This document shows positions 1 to 10,927 of a DNA stretch of 64,000 nucleotides, piece by piece. Under the pieces are notes generated by a model that saw nothing but the letters and a program-made list of their open reading frames with translations, did no database searches and had not been told where the DNA came from. Within the stretch, counting starts at the first letter, position 1. The number at the start of each line of letters is the position of its first letter. The stretch is from Diospyros lotus. Taxonomy: Eukaryota > Streptophyta > Magnoliopsida > Ericales > Ebenaceae. The DNA is taken from contig NC_068345.1 in NCBI RefSeq assembly GCF_014633365.1, forward strand, positions 12,036,058 through 12,100,057. The letters are read 5' to 3'. A program made the position numbers and the translations under genes.

Positions 1-123
1 TACTTTACACAAGTTTGAAATGACTTTCCTAACCATTTAGGATATATTCTTTTACTAATTTTTTGATTGTAGTGTATTGCAATTTTTCAAAACTTAAAAA
101 CATATTTTATTTTTGATTTTATA

Positions 124-2299
124 GAATACGCTAACATTGATGATGCATCATACACATGTGAATTTTGTGGTGCTATATTTTGGTATGACGAGAGAGTTCG
201 AAAAAATTATAATGCAAAAAAACCAAAATTCTCATTGTGTTGCATGCAAGGGAAAGTTGAGCTTCCACATATGCCATGCCCTCCTCAAATTCTAAATGAT
301 CTACTCTATGCGAGTGATGAGAAAAGCAAGCATTTTGTTGGGAACATTCGAATGTTCAACATGATGTTTTCCTTCACATCAATGGGAGGAAAGATTGACT
401 CCAGTGTAAACCGAGGGAACTCACCACCTGTGTTCCGATTGCACGATCAAAACTATCACATGATTGGGAGTTTGTTGTCGATTGAGGGATCTTTGCCTAA
501 ATTTGCACAGTTATACATTTATGATACAGATAACAAAGTCACAAACAGATTAAATGTTGTAGGGTATAAATCCTTTTCTTTTGAATTGCATTATTTGTTT
601 TCTATTAGTTATTTTATATTTACAAATTTAAATTGTTTCATATTTTTCCATTATAGCCAAGATTCTGAGGGGAACAATCTACACGAGGAGATCATATTTG
701 ATTTAAAAAAGATGCTTGATGAAAATAATGTTCTGGTAAAGTCATTTCGAATGGTTAGAGAAACCTTACGTCAGCAAGATTGCTCGAGCATTAAACTCAG
801 GCTTTTGGGAAAGAAAGGTCATGATGGTAGGAGATACAATATGCCATTAGTATCTGAAGTTGCAGCTTTAGTAGTTGGTGATTTTGAGACTTTGCGTGGA
901 GATAGAGATATTATTGTTGAAACTCGAAGTGGGTTATTACAACGGATCAATGAATTAAATGCTTCGTACACTATAATATCCATTACTTTTTGTGTATGGT
1001 CAAGATGGTTACAGAGAAGATGTCGAACTAAAAAACTTACATTCCAGGAAAGGGCATGTGAATCACCAATCATTTTATTCTCTAGACGGTTGTTCCAACA
1101 ATTTTTGGTCAATGTTTGCACGATGGTCAAGTCTTCAAGATTGGCATATGTTTGAACGCACTAGAAGGAATTGAGGTGTGAGATGTATAGAGGTTTAACT
1201 TAAGCAATATTAAGAGGTGAAACTAATCCTGCTTCTCAAGGCAAGCGAATTATTTTACCATCTACATTTACCGGCGGGGCGCGATATATGATCCAAAACT
1301 ACCAAGATGCGATGGTTATATGCAAGTGGGCTGGATATCCTAATTTGTTTATTACATTCACATGTAATCCGAAATGGCTAGAGATTGTGTGTTTCCTAGA
1401 GAAAAGAAGACTAAAAGCAGAGGACAGACCTGATATACTTTATAGGGTATTCAAGATGAAGTTAGATAATTTGATGAAAGATCTTAGGCATAACAAAGTC
1501 TTTGGAACAGTTAAAGCATGTATGTTTTTTTATTGTTTACATCTATTTATGTGCTTCTTTTTTTTTGTCACGTTACTTGTTTGAATTTGTTTATCATTAT
1601 TTAAAGTTTTTTTTGTAAACATTACATTTTGTTGCCGTAATGTATACCATTAAGTTCCAGAAATGTGGTTTGCCACATGCACACATATTGCTTTTTTTGG
1701 CTAAAGATGCAAAGTTTCCATCTGGTGATGATATTGACCGTATCATATCGGTTGAAATCCTTGATGAAGTAAGTGAGAGGAATTATTATTTAACTGTTAA
1801 AGATCTAATGATTCATGGTCCGTGTGGCAGTTTGCGAAGCAGCTCACCATGCATAGCTAATGGTCGATGCACTAAACATTTCCCAAAAAAGTTTGTTGAT
1901 TCTACCAATGTTGATGAAGATGGATACCCCGTTTATTAACAACGAGACAATGGAAGGATTGTACAAAAAGAATGGTATTGAACTTGATAATCGATATGTG
2001 GTTCCCCATAACCGGTACTTGCTACTGAAATATGGTGCTCACATTAACGTGGAGTGGTGCAATCAGTCAAGGTCAATTAAATATCTTTTCAAGTATGTAA
2101 ATAAGGGACACGATCGAGTTACTGCAAGTTTTATCAAAGTGTCGACGATGGGAATGCTGAAAAGATTGATGAGATAAATATGTATTACGATTGCAAATAT
2201 ATTTCCCCATGCGAAGCTGCTTGGAGAATGTTTGGATTTGACATTCACTACAGAGATCCACTGGTTGAGAGGTTGTCATTTCATCATCCTGACGAGTAG
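124..2299 (+). pseudogene. Helitron Rep (HUH rolling-circle endonuclease) portion, decayed
   Basis: This region encodes the N-terminal and Rep domains of a Helitron transposase, which nicks and joins DNA ends during rolling-circle transposition. A Cys-rich start (CEFCGAIFWYDER, then FSLCC) from about 124 is followed by the Helitron helicase-like N domain to about 1150. The core resumes near 1255 with FTGGARYM and FITFTCNPKW. The HUH motif is PHAHIL near 1675, within FQKCGLPHAHILLFL. The two catalytic-type tyrosines lie in [10 protein letters not shown], at codons 2082-2084 and 2094-2096. A phase-2 GT-AG intron is plausible at 564-656, and a degraded one at about 1520-1640. Frame changes near 990-1180 and 1930 and a stop near 2177 make it a pseudogene. 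The family assignment is firm; the exon structure is inferred. Confidence 0.82.
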
Positions 2300-2317
2300 A
2301 ATGTTATTTTTTCAGAT

Positions 2318-4909
2318 TTGGATCCAATAGATGATGTATTAAGTCGTCCTACTGTAAAGCATAGCATGTTCACTGCATGGATGGATGCAAATAAAAAGTA
2401 CAGCGATGTGAAGGACCTCACATACACAGAATTCCCGACAAGATTTGTTTGGAAGCAAGGTCAACGAGAATGGCAACCTAAACAACGTGGTTTTTCAATA
2501 GGTTGAGTATTTTATGTTCTTCAAGGTTGTGGGGAAATGTATTGCTTGAGAACTCTATTGAATATTGTACGGAGCCCTACTAGTTATGAAGAAATTAAAT
2601 GTGTGAACGATATTCAATATTTGTCATTTTGGGATGCTTACTATGCACTCGGTTTACTTGACGATGATAAAGAGTATGTATATGGCATGGTTAAAGCAAG
2701 TCATTGGGGTTCTGCACATTGATTAAGGAATCTATTCGCAACTCTCTTGATGTCAAACTCTTTAGCAAAGCCTGAATATGTATGGCAACAATGTTGGCAA
2801 TTTCTTTCAGATGATATTCTGTATAGACAAAGAATCATTTTGAACCACCAAGGTAAAATGTCATCATATTTTTTTTAGGGTTTTTGGTTTGCATGTTTAT
2901 TTAATCATTTTTTAACCCATGACAATAATTTTTTTTCATTTATTTTTGGTAATAAATAGGTTTGGAGTTGAGCGAGGAAGAAACCAAAAACTACGCTCTC
3001 TTGGAGATTGAGAAGATATTGAGGAGCACTGGAAGAAGTCTTCATGATTTTCCATCATTTCCCTTTCCTTGCACTATCGACGCATCGCTCACTGAAAATA
3101 GGCTAATTCAGGATGAGCTTAAGTATGACAAGAAAGCTTTGGCAGAAGATCATAAGGTTTTTGTGCAAAAATTGATAGATGAACAAAGAAATGTTTATGA
3201 AACTGTAATGCATTCTGTAGAAGCTGATAAGGGAGGTGTATTATTTATGTATGGCTACAGAGGGATTGGAAAAACATTTGCACTACAAGAAATTGAGGGA
3301 TTTACCCACACACATAAATATGGGTAAAAATCACCTTATGTGTCAATTATAATTTTTCTTCACACATAATGCAAATGTCAAGATGTGTGGGTAAAGGGGG
3401 GTTAGAAAATAAATTTTACCCACACATATATTCATGTGTGGGTAAATCTTAATATATTACCCACACATATATGTGTAGGTAAATATTTCTGTATGTGTAG
3501 GTATTTTTATGTCAGGAAGTTGTACTTGTGATGTGGCTGATGACATGGCCGTGACATGAGGTGTATTCTTTGTTTGGAAAACTCTATCAGCTGGATTGCG
3601 ATCAAAGAGAGAAATAGTACTGAATGTGGCATTTAGCAGCATAGCATCACTTCTTTTGCCAGGCTGTAGGACAGCACACTCGAGGTTTGCAATTCCTCTT
3701 AATCCCAATGAAGATTCAACGTGTAATATCAAACAAGGGAGTCCACTCATAGAGTTGATAGCAAAGTCAAAGCTCATAATATGGGACGAGGCACCTATGA
3801 TGAATCGATACTGCTTCGAGGCACTAAACAAAAGTATGAGGGATATTTTAAGGTTCACCAATCCATTGAGCCAGGATCAACTTTTTGGAGGAAAAACAGT
3901 GGTGTTCGGTGGAGATTTTAGATAGATTCTACCAGTTATCCCAAAAGGGAGTAGACAAGACATTGTTCTTGCAACTAATTCCTCATATCTATGGAGACAC
4001 TGCAAGGTATTGAATTTGACAAAGAACATGAGGCTACGAGGTCTTGATTCTGATGATCAGTCAATGGAATTGAAAATTTTTTCCAAGTGGATTATGAAAA
4101 TTGGTGATGGAACATTAGGTGGTAGAAATGATAGTCATGCATCTATTGAAATACCATATGATATTCTAATAAATGGGTCTGGTAATTTGCTCGAAGCAGT
4201 TGTGTAGAGCACATATCCTTGCTTCTCAGACCATGTTGATGACATATCATATTTGCAAGGAAGGGCCATACTAGAGCCGACGCTTGATGTCGTCGAATCC
4301 ATCAACGAGTATATGGTTTCTCTAAACCAAACTGAATGAAAGACCTATTTAAGTTCAAATACGACTTGCTAGTCAGATACAAACATTGATTTATTAGGAG
4401 ATATTCATTCACCAGAATTTTTTAACAGCATTAAGTGTTCTGGGGTGCCAAATCATGAGTTGAATTTGAAAGTTGGAATTCTAGTTATGTTATTGAGAAA
4501 TATTGATCATTCCGTAGGGTTGTGCAACGGGATAAGGCTTATTGTAACAAGACTTGGAAATCATATTCTAGAGGGTAAAATTCTATCGGGAAATAATACA
4601 GGACACAAAGTCTTCATTCCAAGGATGTCATTGACTCCATCAGATTCAAGATTGTCGTTCAGGTTCCAAAGAAGACAATTTCCTTTGATTGTATCCTACG
4701 CTATGACCATCAACAAAAGTCAGGGGCAATCATTGTCGCATGTAGGACTTTATTTGAAAAAATCAGTATTCAGTCATGGTCAATTATACGTAGCTGTGTC
4801 AAGAGTTACAAGTCTGAATGGTTTAAAGATACTAATATGTGATAAGAAAGGAGAACAAACAAACTCAACCACAAACGTTGTATTCAAAGAAGTTTTTCAG
4901 AATTTATAA
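2318..4909 (+). pseudogene. Helitron PIF1-like helicase portion, decayed and interrupted
   Basis: This is the C-terminal helicase of the Helitron transposase, an SF1 ATP-dependent DNA helicase that unwinds DNA for rolling-circle transposition. A GT-AG intron fits 2853-2959. Walker A is GYRGIGKT near 3253-3276; Walker B is LIIWDEAP near 3775-3795. Further blocks include GGKTVVFGGDFR (3889-3925), LTKNMRL (about 4014), and the C-terminal [11 protein letters not shown] and LYVAVSRV, ending at 4909. Between Walker A and the next block lies an insertion (3281-3569) whose removal restores a continuous frame reading GKTFVWKT. Other lesions are a TAG directly after GGDFR (where Q is usual), a stop at 4205, and stops in 4330-4380. 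Non-functional copy; same element as the Rep fragment. Confidence 0.85.
3281..3569. mobile_element. Small non-autonomous CACTA-like insertion in the Helitron helicase
   Basis: The insert begins CACTACAAGAAATT, the hallmark 5' terminus of plant CACTA (En/Spm) elements. It is flanked by TTG on both sides (3278-3280 and 3570-3572), fitting the 3-bp target duplication of CACTA elements. Deleting the insert plus one TTG joins the two helicase frames exactly. The interior carries several copies of TTTACCCACACA and its reverse complement TGTGTGGGTAAA (3300-3312, 3384-3395, 3415-3426, 3435-3446, 3459-3465), like subterminal motif clusters. The right end (GAGGTGTATTCT) lacks the expected ...AGTG, so it is decayed or the element is atypical. 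No coding capacity. Confidence 0.68.
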
Positions 4910-5035
4910 TATTTAATCTTATTATAAATTTCATTTCTTATGATATTTACAATATAATAAAATTAAATTGTTATGTTTTCAATATTTATTGAAAGTTCAT
5001 ATATTTTTTATATCTTCGTTTGTGAATCCATTTTT

Positions 5036-5062
5036 CGTGCATCGCACAGGTGAAGAATTAGT
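5036..5062 (+). other. Helitron 3' terminus: hairpin plus TTAGT
   Basis: GTGC-ATC-GCAC forms a small stem-loop at 5037-5047. TTAGT ends the element at 5062, a CTRRT-like end placed 11-15 nt after the hairpin, as in plant Helitrons. The next base is T, as expected at an A|T insertion site. Confidence 0.75.
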
Positions 5063-5757
5063 TTGGGAAACAATAATAATTGTCTTCCTCATTTATAATT
5101 AAATTATTTTCATAATTAACGAATAATTAATTGTATTTACAATAAAATAATAATATTGATTATTTTTTATTTAAATAAATTTCTTTATATTTATAAAGCT
5201 TTTCAAAAATTCTCTTAGATTTATTTTATCAAAATTTTTGTTAATAATTTTAATATAATTTACTAGAGCTAATAATGTGATTCAATGTAATTTTAAACTC
5301 ATTGGACCGATGTTAAAAATCTAAGTTGACAAGGTATAAATATTCAAATCCATTTTATTTTTCATTTAAAGTTATTGAAATAACTTTTTAATTTTTAAAA
5401 CATTACAAATTCATCTAAATTTGTTCAAGCCCTACAAATTGAAGGTCAAATTGATCACTAAATTTTGAAAAAATCAAGTAAGTCACCAAATTTTATAAAC
5501 AAAATCATGTTAGATTCTGGTTTAACATCGCTTAATTGTCATAACTTCTTTAGTTATTTTTCCTAATGAATTACAAAGGGTTAGTAGTTATGATTGGTGG
5601 TTATTCTCAACTCCAATGATTTGCCAAAAGTAATAGAGGGATGGGGGTCACAACATAAGGGGATTGAAATGTGGAGAAGAGATTGTGATGGTAGACAACA
5701 TGACAACTTCAAACAAATAAAGAGAGAGAGAGAGTATAAGACTAATGCGGTCGTGGC
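5063..5757. repeat. Dispersed repeat R1, copy 1 (pairs with 28294-29016)
   Basis: A non-coding AT-rich sequence that matches 28294-29016 over its full length with scattered substitutions and short indels. Both copies begin TTGGGAAA and end ...GCGGTCGTGGC. Here the left edge is the Helitron 3' terminus and the right edge joins gypsy gag sequence. In the second copy both flanks differ. Confidence 0.8.
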
Positions 5758-5814
5758 CATATGCGACGAGACTGTCTGCAAACTTCGGGGGCAATTATTG
5801 GTTAAGAGATTATT

Positions 5815-6250
5815 TATTTTCAGTGCGGTCAGAGAAAACACAAAGCGAGTGAGTGTATGCAGCCGCCACAACATAGTGGACAAAGATTTGGAGGACAGGG
5901 GCAGTGATAGATGTCGGGTCTAATGGGGCCCAGAGTTTAGGGGGTAGCTCTACTCCTTTCACTACCAGTAGCATCGACTACACATCGTTCCACCATTACC
6001 GATAGACCTTAGGTTACGAGATGTGTATTTGCTCTAACAGTGGCAAAGGCAGAAAGAGGCAACGACACGGTGCAAGGTATTCTTACTTTATATGATCATG
6101 ATGTACACGTGTTATTTAATATAGGGTTTACACGTTCTTTTATTGCATCGCATCTTGTGCACATAATTCCTATTCCCCAGAGTTTCTTACCATACTACTT
6201 GTCAATCACGACACCAGGTGGAGCTATGTTATGTGGAGTGAGGTAATTAA
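5815..6250 (+). pseudogene. Gypsy gag C-terminus and protease, decayed
   Basis: A CCHC zinc knuckle is recognisable at 5815-5856 as YFQCGQRKHKASEC; the first Cys is replaced by Tyr. A retropepsin-like segment follows at 6040-6246: VHVLFNIGFTRSFI corresponds to the usual LFDTGSSHSFI, but the catalytic Asp is Asn and the following residues differ. The enzyme would be dead even without the stops between the two parts. It belongs to the same fragment as the RT that follows. Confidence 0.7.
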
Positions 6251-6499
6251 AGATCGTGAGATTGGAGTGCATGATAGAGTGATGCCATGTGATTTGGTAG
6301 TATTGGCTATTAAGGATTTTGATCTCATTCTGGCCATGAACTGGTTGTCGCGACACTATGCTAAGGTAAATTGCCGTTAGAAGGTAATTTCTTTTGAATT
6401 TCCTCATCATCCAATTGTTATATACTGTGGTATTAAACCAATAGTGTCGACCCTGATAATCTCGGTGATGAAGGCAAAGAGGTTGATACTGCATGGATG

Positions 6500-7905
6500 T
6501 GAGGCATAGCAAGTAAGGAAAGGAACATAGTCGTGTTACCAGTGGTTCGAGACTTCTTGGATGTGTGTCATGAGGAATTACTGGGCTTGCCGCCACATAA
6601 GGAGATAGACTTCACCATTGAGTTGTTGCCAAGTATAAAACTGATCTCCAGGACTCTGTACAAAATGGCTATCAATGAATTAAAGGAATTAAAGGTTCAG
6701 GTGCAGGACTTACTAGATAAAGGGTTCATCCGATTGAGTACCTCACCCTAGGGAGCATCAGTTCTATTTGTGCAGAAGAAGGATGGGTCTTTACGATTAT
6801 GCATTGATTACAGGCAGCTAAATCAGGTTATAGTGAACAATAAGTATCCCTTGCCACGGGTGGATGACTTGTTGGACCAGTTGCGTGGAGCCTTTGTATT
6901 TTACAAGATAGATATGAGATCGAGATATCATTAGGTGCGAGTCAAGGACGAGCATATACAGAAAATTGCCTTTCGTACCAGGTATAGGCATTATGAATTC
7001 ATGGTCATGCCATTCGAATTGACTAATGCACCGATAGTGTTTATAGACTTGATGAAATGGGTGTTTGAAGAGTATCTCGACCACTGCATGATTGTCTTTA
7101 TTGATGATATCTTGATTTATTCATCAGGGCTAGAGGATCATGCGACACATTTAAGGTTGGTTCTGTAACGGCTTAGAGAAAGGAAGTTGTATGCCAAGTT
7201 CTACAAATATGAATTTTGGCAGTTATAGGTGGGATTTCTTGGGCATGTGGTGACAGGGAAAGGCATTTATGTGGATCCAAAAAAGATCAATGCAATACTT
7301 GATTGGCCAAGACCGACCACAGTGACTGAGGTACATAATTTTCTTGGTTTGGCAGGTTATTACCGGTGGTTCATTGAGGGATTTACCCATTTGGCTTCGC
7401 CGATAACTAAGTTGATTCAAAAAGGGGTGAATTTTGTGTGGAATGATGCCTGTGAAGATTGCTTCCAGGAGTTAAAATGACGATTAACTTCGACGCCTAT
7501 CTCAGCTATTCTGCGGAGTGGCGAGAAGTTCGTGGTATATAGTGATGCTTCTCGTGCAGGTTTAGGTTGTCTATTGATGCAGGAGGGTCGTGTGATTGCG
7601 TATTCATCCCAACAGTTAAGGAAGCATGAATTAAACTATCCCACTCACGACTTAGAGCTAGCGATAGTGGTATTTGCATTGAAGATCTAGAGGCACTATT
7701 TGTATAGAGATAAGGTGGAGTCGTATACTGATTATAAGAGTTTGACATACTTACTCTCCCAAAAAGATTTAAATATGAGGCAGCAACATTGGGTAGAATT
7801 GTTTAAAGATTATGATTGTAAGATTTTATATCATCCAGGGAAAACCAATGTGGAAGCCGATGCCTTGAGTCGCTCTACAGCATTAGTGGCAGCGATGATG
7901 ATTTA
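6500..7905 (+). pseudogene. Gypsy reverse transcriptase and RNase H, decayed
   Basis: The reading is nearly collinear and broken by single stops near 6750, 6934, 7168, 7228, 7480 and 7690. RT landmarks are [18 protein letters not shown] near 6775, [15 protein letters not shown] near 6970, and the catalytic FIDDILIYS at about 7098. Downstream are [11 protein letters not shown] and [15 protein letters not shown]. RNase H begins with [17 protein letters not shown] near 7532 and ends with [14 protein letters not shown] near 7830-7875. It would copy element RNA into cDNA and remove the RNA strand. Most stops look like point mutations, so decay is moderate. Family certain; clade inferred. Confidence 0.88.
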
Positions 7906-8163
7906 GGAGTGAATGCTTTTGGAGCAAATGAACGGCTTTTCTATTTTGGTAGCTCCAGCGGGTCCTACAGTATGTTGTGCGTCTGTGAGTATTCACGGAT
8001 TTTTTGGGGCGAATACGGGATCGTCAGTGAAGTGACACTCAGTTGGCACGTATTTTTGCAAATATGGAGAGATTTAGACATTTGGGGTATAGTCAAGGGA
8101 AAGACAATTTGTTACTGTATCGAGGACGAGTTTGTGTACCGAAAGACAAGGAGATTAGACAAG
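7906..8163 (+). pseudogene. Gypsy integrase N-terminal (H2C2) region, truncated
   Basis: After the RNase H end, the frame near 8080-8160 reads as the segment preceding the integrase zinc-binding domain (LLYRGRVCVPKDKEIRQ). It is cut off at 8164 by LTR A, so the catalytic integrase core is absent. Confidence 0.6.
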
Positions 8164-10733
8164 TGTAACACCCCGCCTCGCCGAGCATGTCACTATAAGG
8201 GTATTTCCGAGAATCTTTTTTTTTTTTTTAAATAACATCATCACGCGCGGTGCTTCATGAACAACCTTCACATGCACACACAAGATCCCGAAAAGCCCAG
8301 TCTTGCCCGTTTAACTAACAAGATCAGTAATCTTAACAACTAAACGAGACATATCATAATGCAACGGATACATTAACATCAAACACCATGATTCTTACAT
8401 AGTATTTCCATAACAAAATACGTAATACAGATAACCAAATGATAACAACGTTATCGTACAACTATTCATACATAAGATGAAATACATACTAAAACCCCAA
8501 AAGGTTACAACGACTATCAATCTAAGCACCATTGACCTTCAACTGGCCATGTCCTTGCCCTCGCAGCAGTCCCTGGCTGGAACATTGAATGTTCCAGGGG
8601 CATAATCTAGGTTAGATGACAAAACATCTAAGTGATGGCATGAAACAGTTTACATAATACATGAAAAACATACGAGCATGGCATACACAGACAAAACAAC
8701 ACCATGCAAACATGTCTAACTTGAGAAATCTCCCTAACATACTCAACCTCCCGTGGAAAATCCATTCCACACACCGTTGGGGTTGACCTTGCCGCGACAT
8801 ACTTAATCTCTCGAGTGCCCTACCGTGTCACTCCTTCATCAGGATTAACCTTTTCCCATTCTCAAGAAGACCCCATCCCGTCCCATACGGACCTAATAAC
8901 GACACGAAAATCAATGCCCCGATGATATTAAAATCACACGCCATGCACCGACTCTTTTGCAAGTAAACAGTTGATGCAATATACCACATGATCAATATGC
9001 AAATGATGTCATATATATATACATGAATAAAACGCATAAGCATAGCATCTCGAGTTCTGGTAAGACCGCTCACCTGAACTCACTACATTTACACCAAGAC
9101 ATTTCCAAAACAAGGGTAAAACTAGAGTCAGACCACTCACCACGAGCATATTCGAATCGCCTCGATTCTAGTACATAGCCTCGATTTGCGTGCCAAAATC
9201 GAAATCACTTGAACTTACACTCAACCTCAAGCCACAACATTTCCTAAACACCATACTTAATTAAGGAAACATTAAAATCCATTTTCCTCAATTTTTCCAT
9301 AATTTCCTCTTTTTTCTCCTATTTTTCACCTCGATAATTCAAAAATAATTATCTACTTAGACATTTTTCAAAATATTTCAACACAATAATTCCTAAAATA
9401 ATTAAATAAAAATACTGAAATTAAAATTACCGAAATACCCTTATCCACGCGCCTTCACGCTCCTAGCGCGTGGCTACGCGTGAAGGATGGCGCGTGTAGC
9501 CACGCACCGATCATCTTCCCCAAATTTTCGACGCCAACGACTGCTCCGATCCCAAATCCGATGGTACCCTCTTGAAGCCCTTACTTAGTTGATCCAAGTG
9601 GTACCGGTTTCAAGCCGAAAGCCCACCAGAAAATGGCCCAAACAGCCAGTTGCAGGCCGGCGGAGGCGGACCGCCTCCAGGTTCCGGCCAAGCTCGAACA
9701 GCCATCATTTGTGCTCCAAATGCTTCCAAAATCTCCAGAAATGCTCCTCTTAACACAAAGAACCAAAGCCCTTTAACCCCATTGCTCGATTCAAGCTAAA
9801 ACTCACCCAATTTCCTTCGATTTTTCTTCAAAACCCTCAGCCTTCATCCCTCTTTTATACTCATTTTCTTGATCGAAAATCACCAAATCTTGGATGATCT
9901 TATCCCTTAGGCACCAGATCTAGCCTTTAATACACTCGAATAGCCCTAAATCATGAGCATAAACCTTCAAAAATCTCGGTCAAATTTTCAGTCACTTCCA
10001 CCATCAATTCCGGTCAAATCTTGACCAATTCCGACCAATAAACACCACCCAACTCCTCCCCACGCCGTATACCACCTTCCCCAGCCATCCCTTGATCGTC
10101 CCATCGCCTGAAACGACGGCCATGTGCAGCGGCCATCTCCTCTCTGCGTTCACATTGTAATTTTTCCTTTATTGCATTTTTACCCCATGTTTTCTTCATT
10201 TGACATTTATGCCCTTTCCATAACACCTGTAATTAATCCAATTATACCACTAAGGCCCACAAGTTTTGTACTTCTCATTTCATCCTTGAAATTTCTGAAA
10301 AACCATCGTTTAGACCTCCCCCGGGCAAATTTAGAAAATTACACTTAGGCCCGACTGGTCGAATTGACCTTAAATTCATTTGTTTTAACCCGAAATCACT
10401 TAAGGGTTGTTCTATACATAAAATATAGGTTCTTGATACGCTCCATTGATTTTCGGATGTCTCCTATGTCGATTCGATTTTCTCAGTCCGGTCTACAACT
10501 GTACCGAAAAATGTTCCCGATCTCACTTCTTTCATTACTAAAAATCATAATTCGAATCACTTGTCGATACTATACCATTTTCTTTGGTAATCTAGGGTCC
10601 GAGGTACTCCCTCCGACTGATTCAGTTGCCTAAAGTTGCGTTAGTGTACCCTATAGTCTCATTTTTTCGAGAATTCCACTTATACCCTTTATCAAATACC
10701 GTCTATAGCCTCAAATTATTCCTGGGTATTACA
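8164..10733 (-). mobile_element. LTR A: 3' LTR of a minus-strand gypsy element
   Basis: In minus orientation it begins TGTAATACCC (10733) and ends GGGGTGTTACA (8164). A PPT lies immediately upstream at 10734-10745, so this is a 3' LTR with internal DNA attached. A TATA box (TATAAAAG on minus) lies near 9848-9862. A GC-rich CGCG-containing block sits at about 9447-9507, downstream of the TATA. The paired stem-loops shared with other LTRs are at 8577-8597 and 8612-8631. It is inserted into the chromovirus pol fragment. No matching second LTR or target duplication was found. Confidence 0.78.
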
Positions 10734-10745
10734 TTCTCCCCCCTT
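10734..10745 (-). other. Polypurine tract of LTR A element
   Basis: On the minus strand AAGGGGGGAGAA directly precedes the LTR start TGTAATACCC. This is the primer position for plus-strand DNA synthesis and fixes the orientation. Confidence 0.75.
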
Positions 10746-10927
10746 AATAAATTTTGTCCTCGAAATTTGGTCCGTGATAATTGTATCACCACTATTGTTA
10801 ATGACTTCCAATTGTAAAATCCTAAATACCATTTCTAATCCTTAGCAATCATTCATAACTTACCTCTTAACACGATCCATGCTTACCAAGCATCTTACTT
10901 ATTTTCCAGAACATCCCGTTGTAGCTC
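10746..10927 (-). mobile_element. Internal DNA of the LTR A element, end of pol
   Basis: On minus, the sequence just before the PPT reads like the C-terminal tail of chromovirus pol (TKFRGQN-like). It is split from the rest of the element by solo LTR B at 10928. Confidence 0.5.

Larger units (their letters stand above)
1..5062 (+). mobile_element. Helitron, 3' part of an autonomous-type element (5' end outside window)
   Basis: The segment encodes remnants of the Helitron RepHel protein (Rep HUH nuclease followed by a PIF1-type helicase). It ends with a short hairpin and a TTAGT terminus, as expected for Helitron 3' ends (CTRRT-like). The base after the terminus is T, consistent with insertion between A and T. 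The sequence directly after it reappears at 28294, where it is preceded by AA and has no Helitron, which looks like an unoccupied target in a paralogous repeat. The 5' TC terminus lies left of the window. Stops, frameshifts and a nested 289-bp insertion show that this copy can no longer encode its transposase. Confidence 0.85.
5758..8163 (+). mobile_element. Ty3/gypsy chromovirus-type gag-pol fragment, truncated both ends
   Basis: Remnants in order are a gag zinc knuckle, protease, reverse transcriptase, RNase H and the start of the integrase zinc-binding domain. No LTR of its own is visible. The left edge abuts repeat R1; the right edge is cut by minus-strand LTR A at 8164. Motif wording resembles Tekay/Del-like chromoviruses. 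Confidence 0.8.

Noticed and set aside
3457..3861. 134-residue minus-strand frame
   Set aside because: Antisense to the Helitron helicase and the CACTA-like insert.
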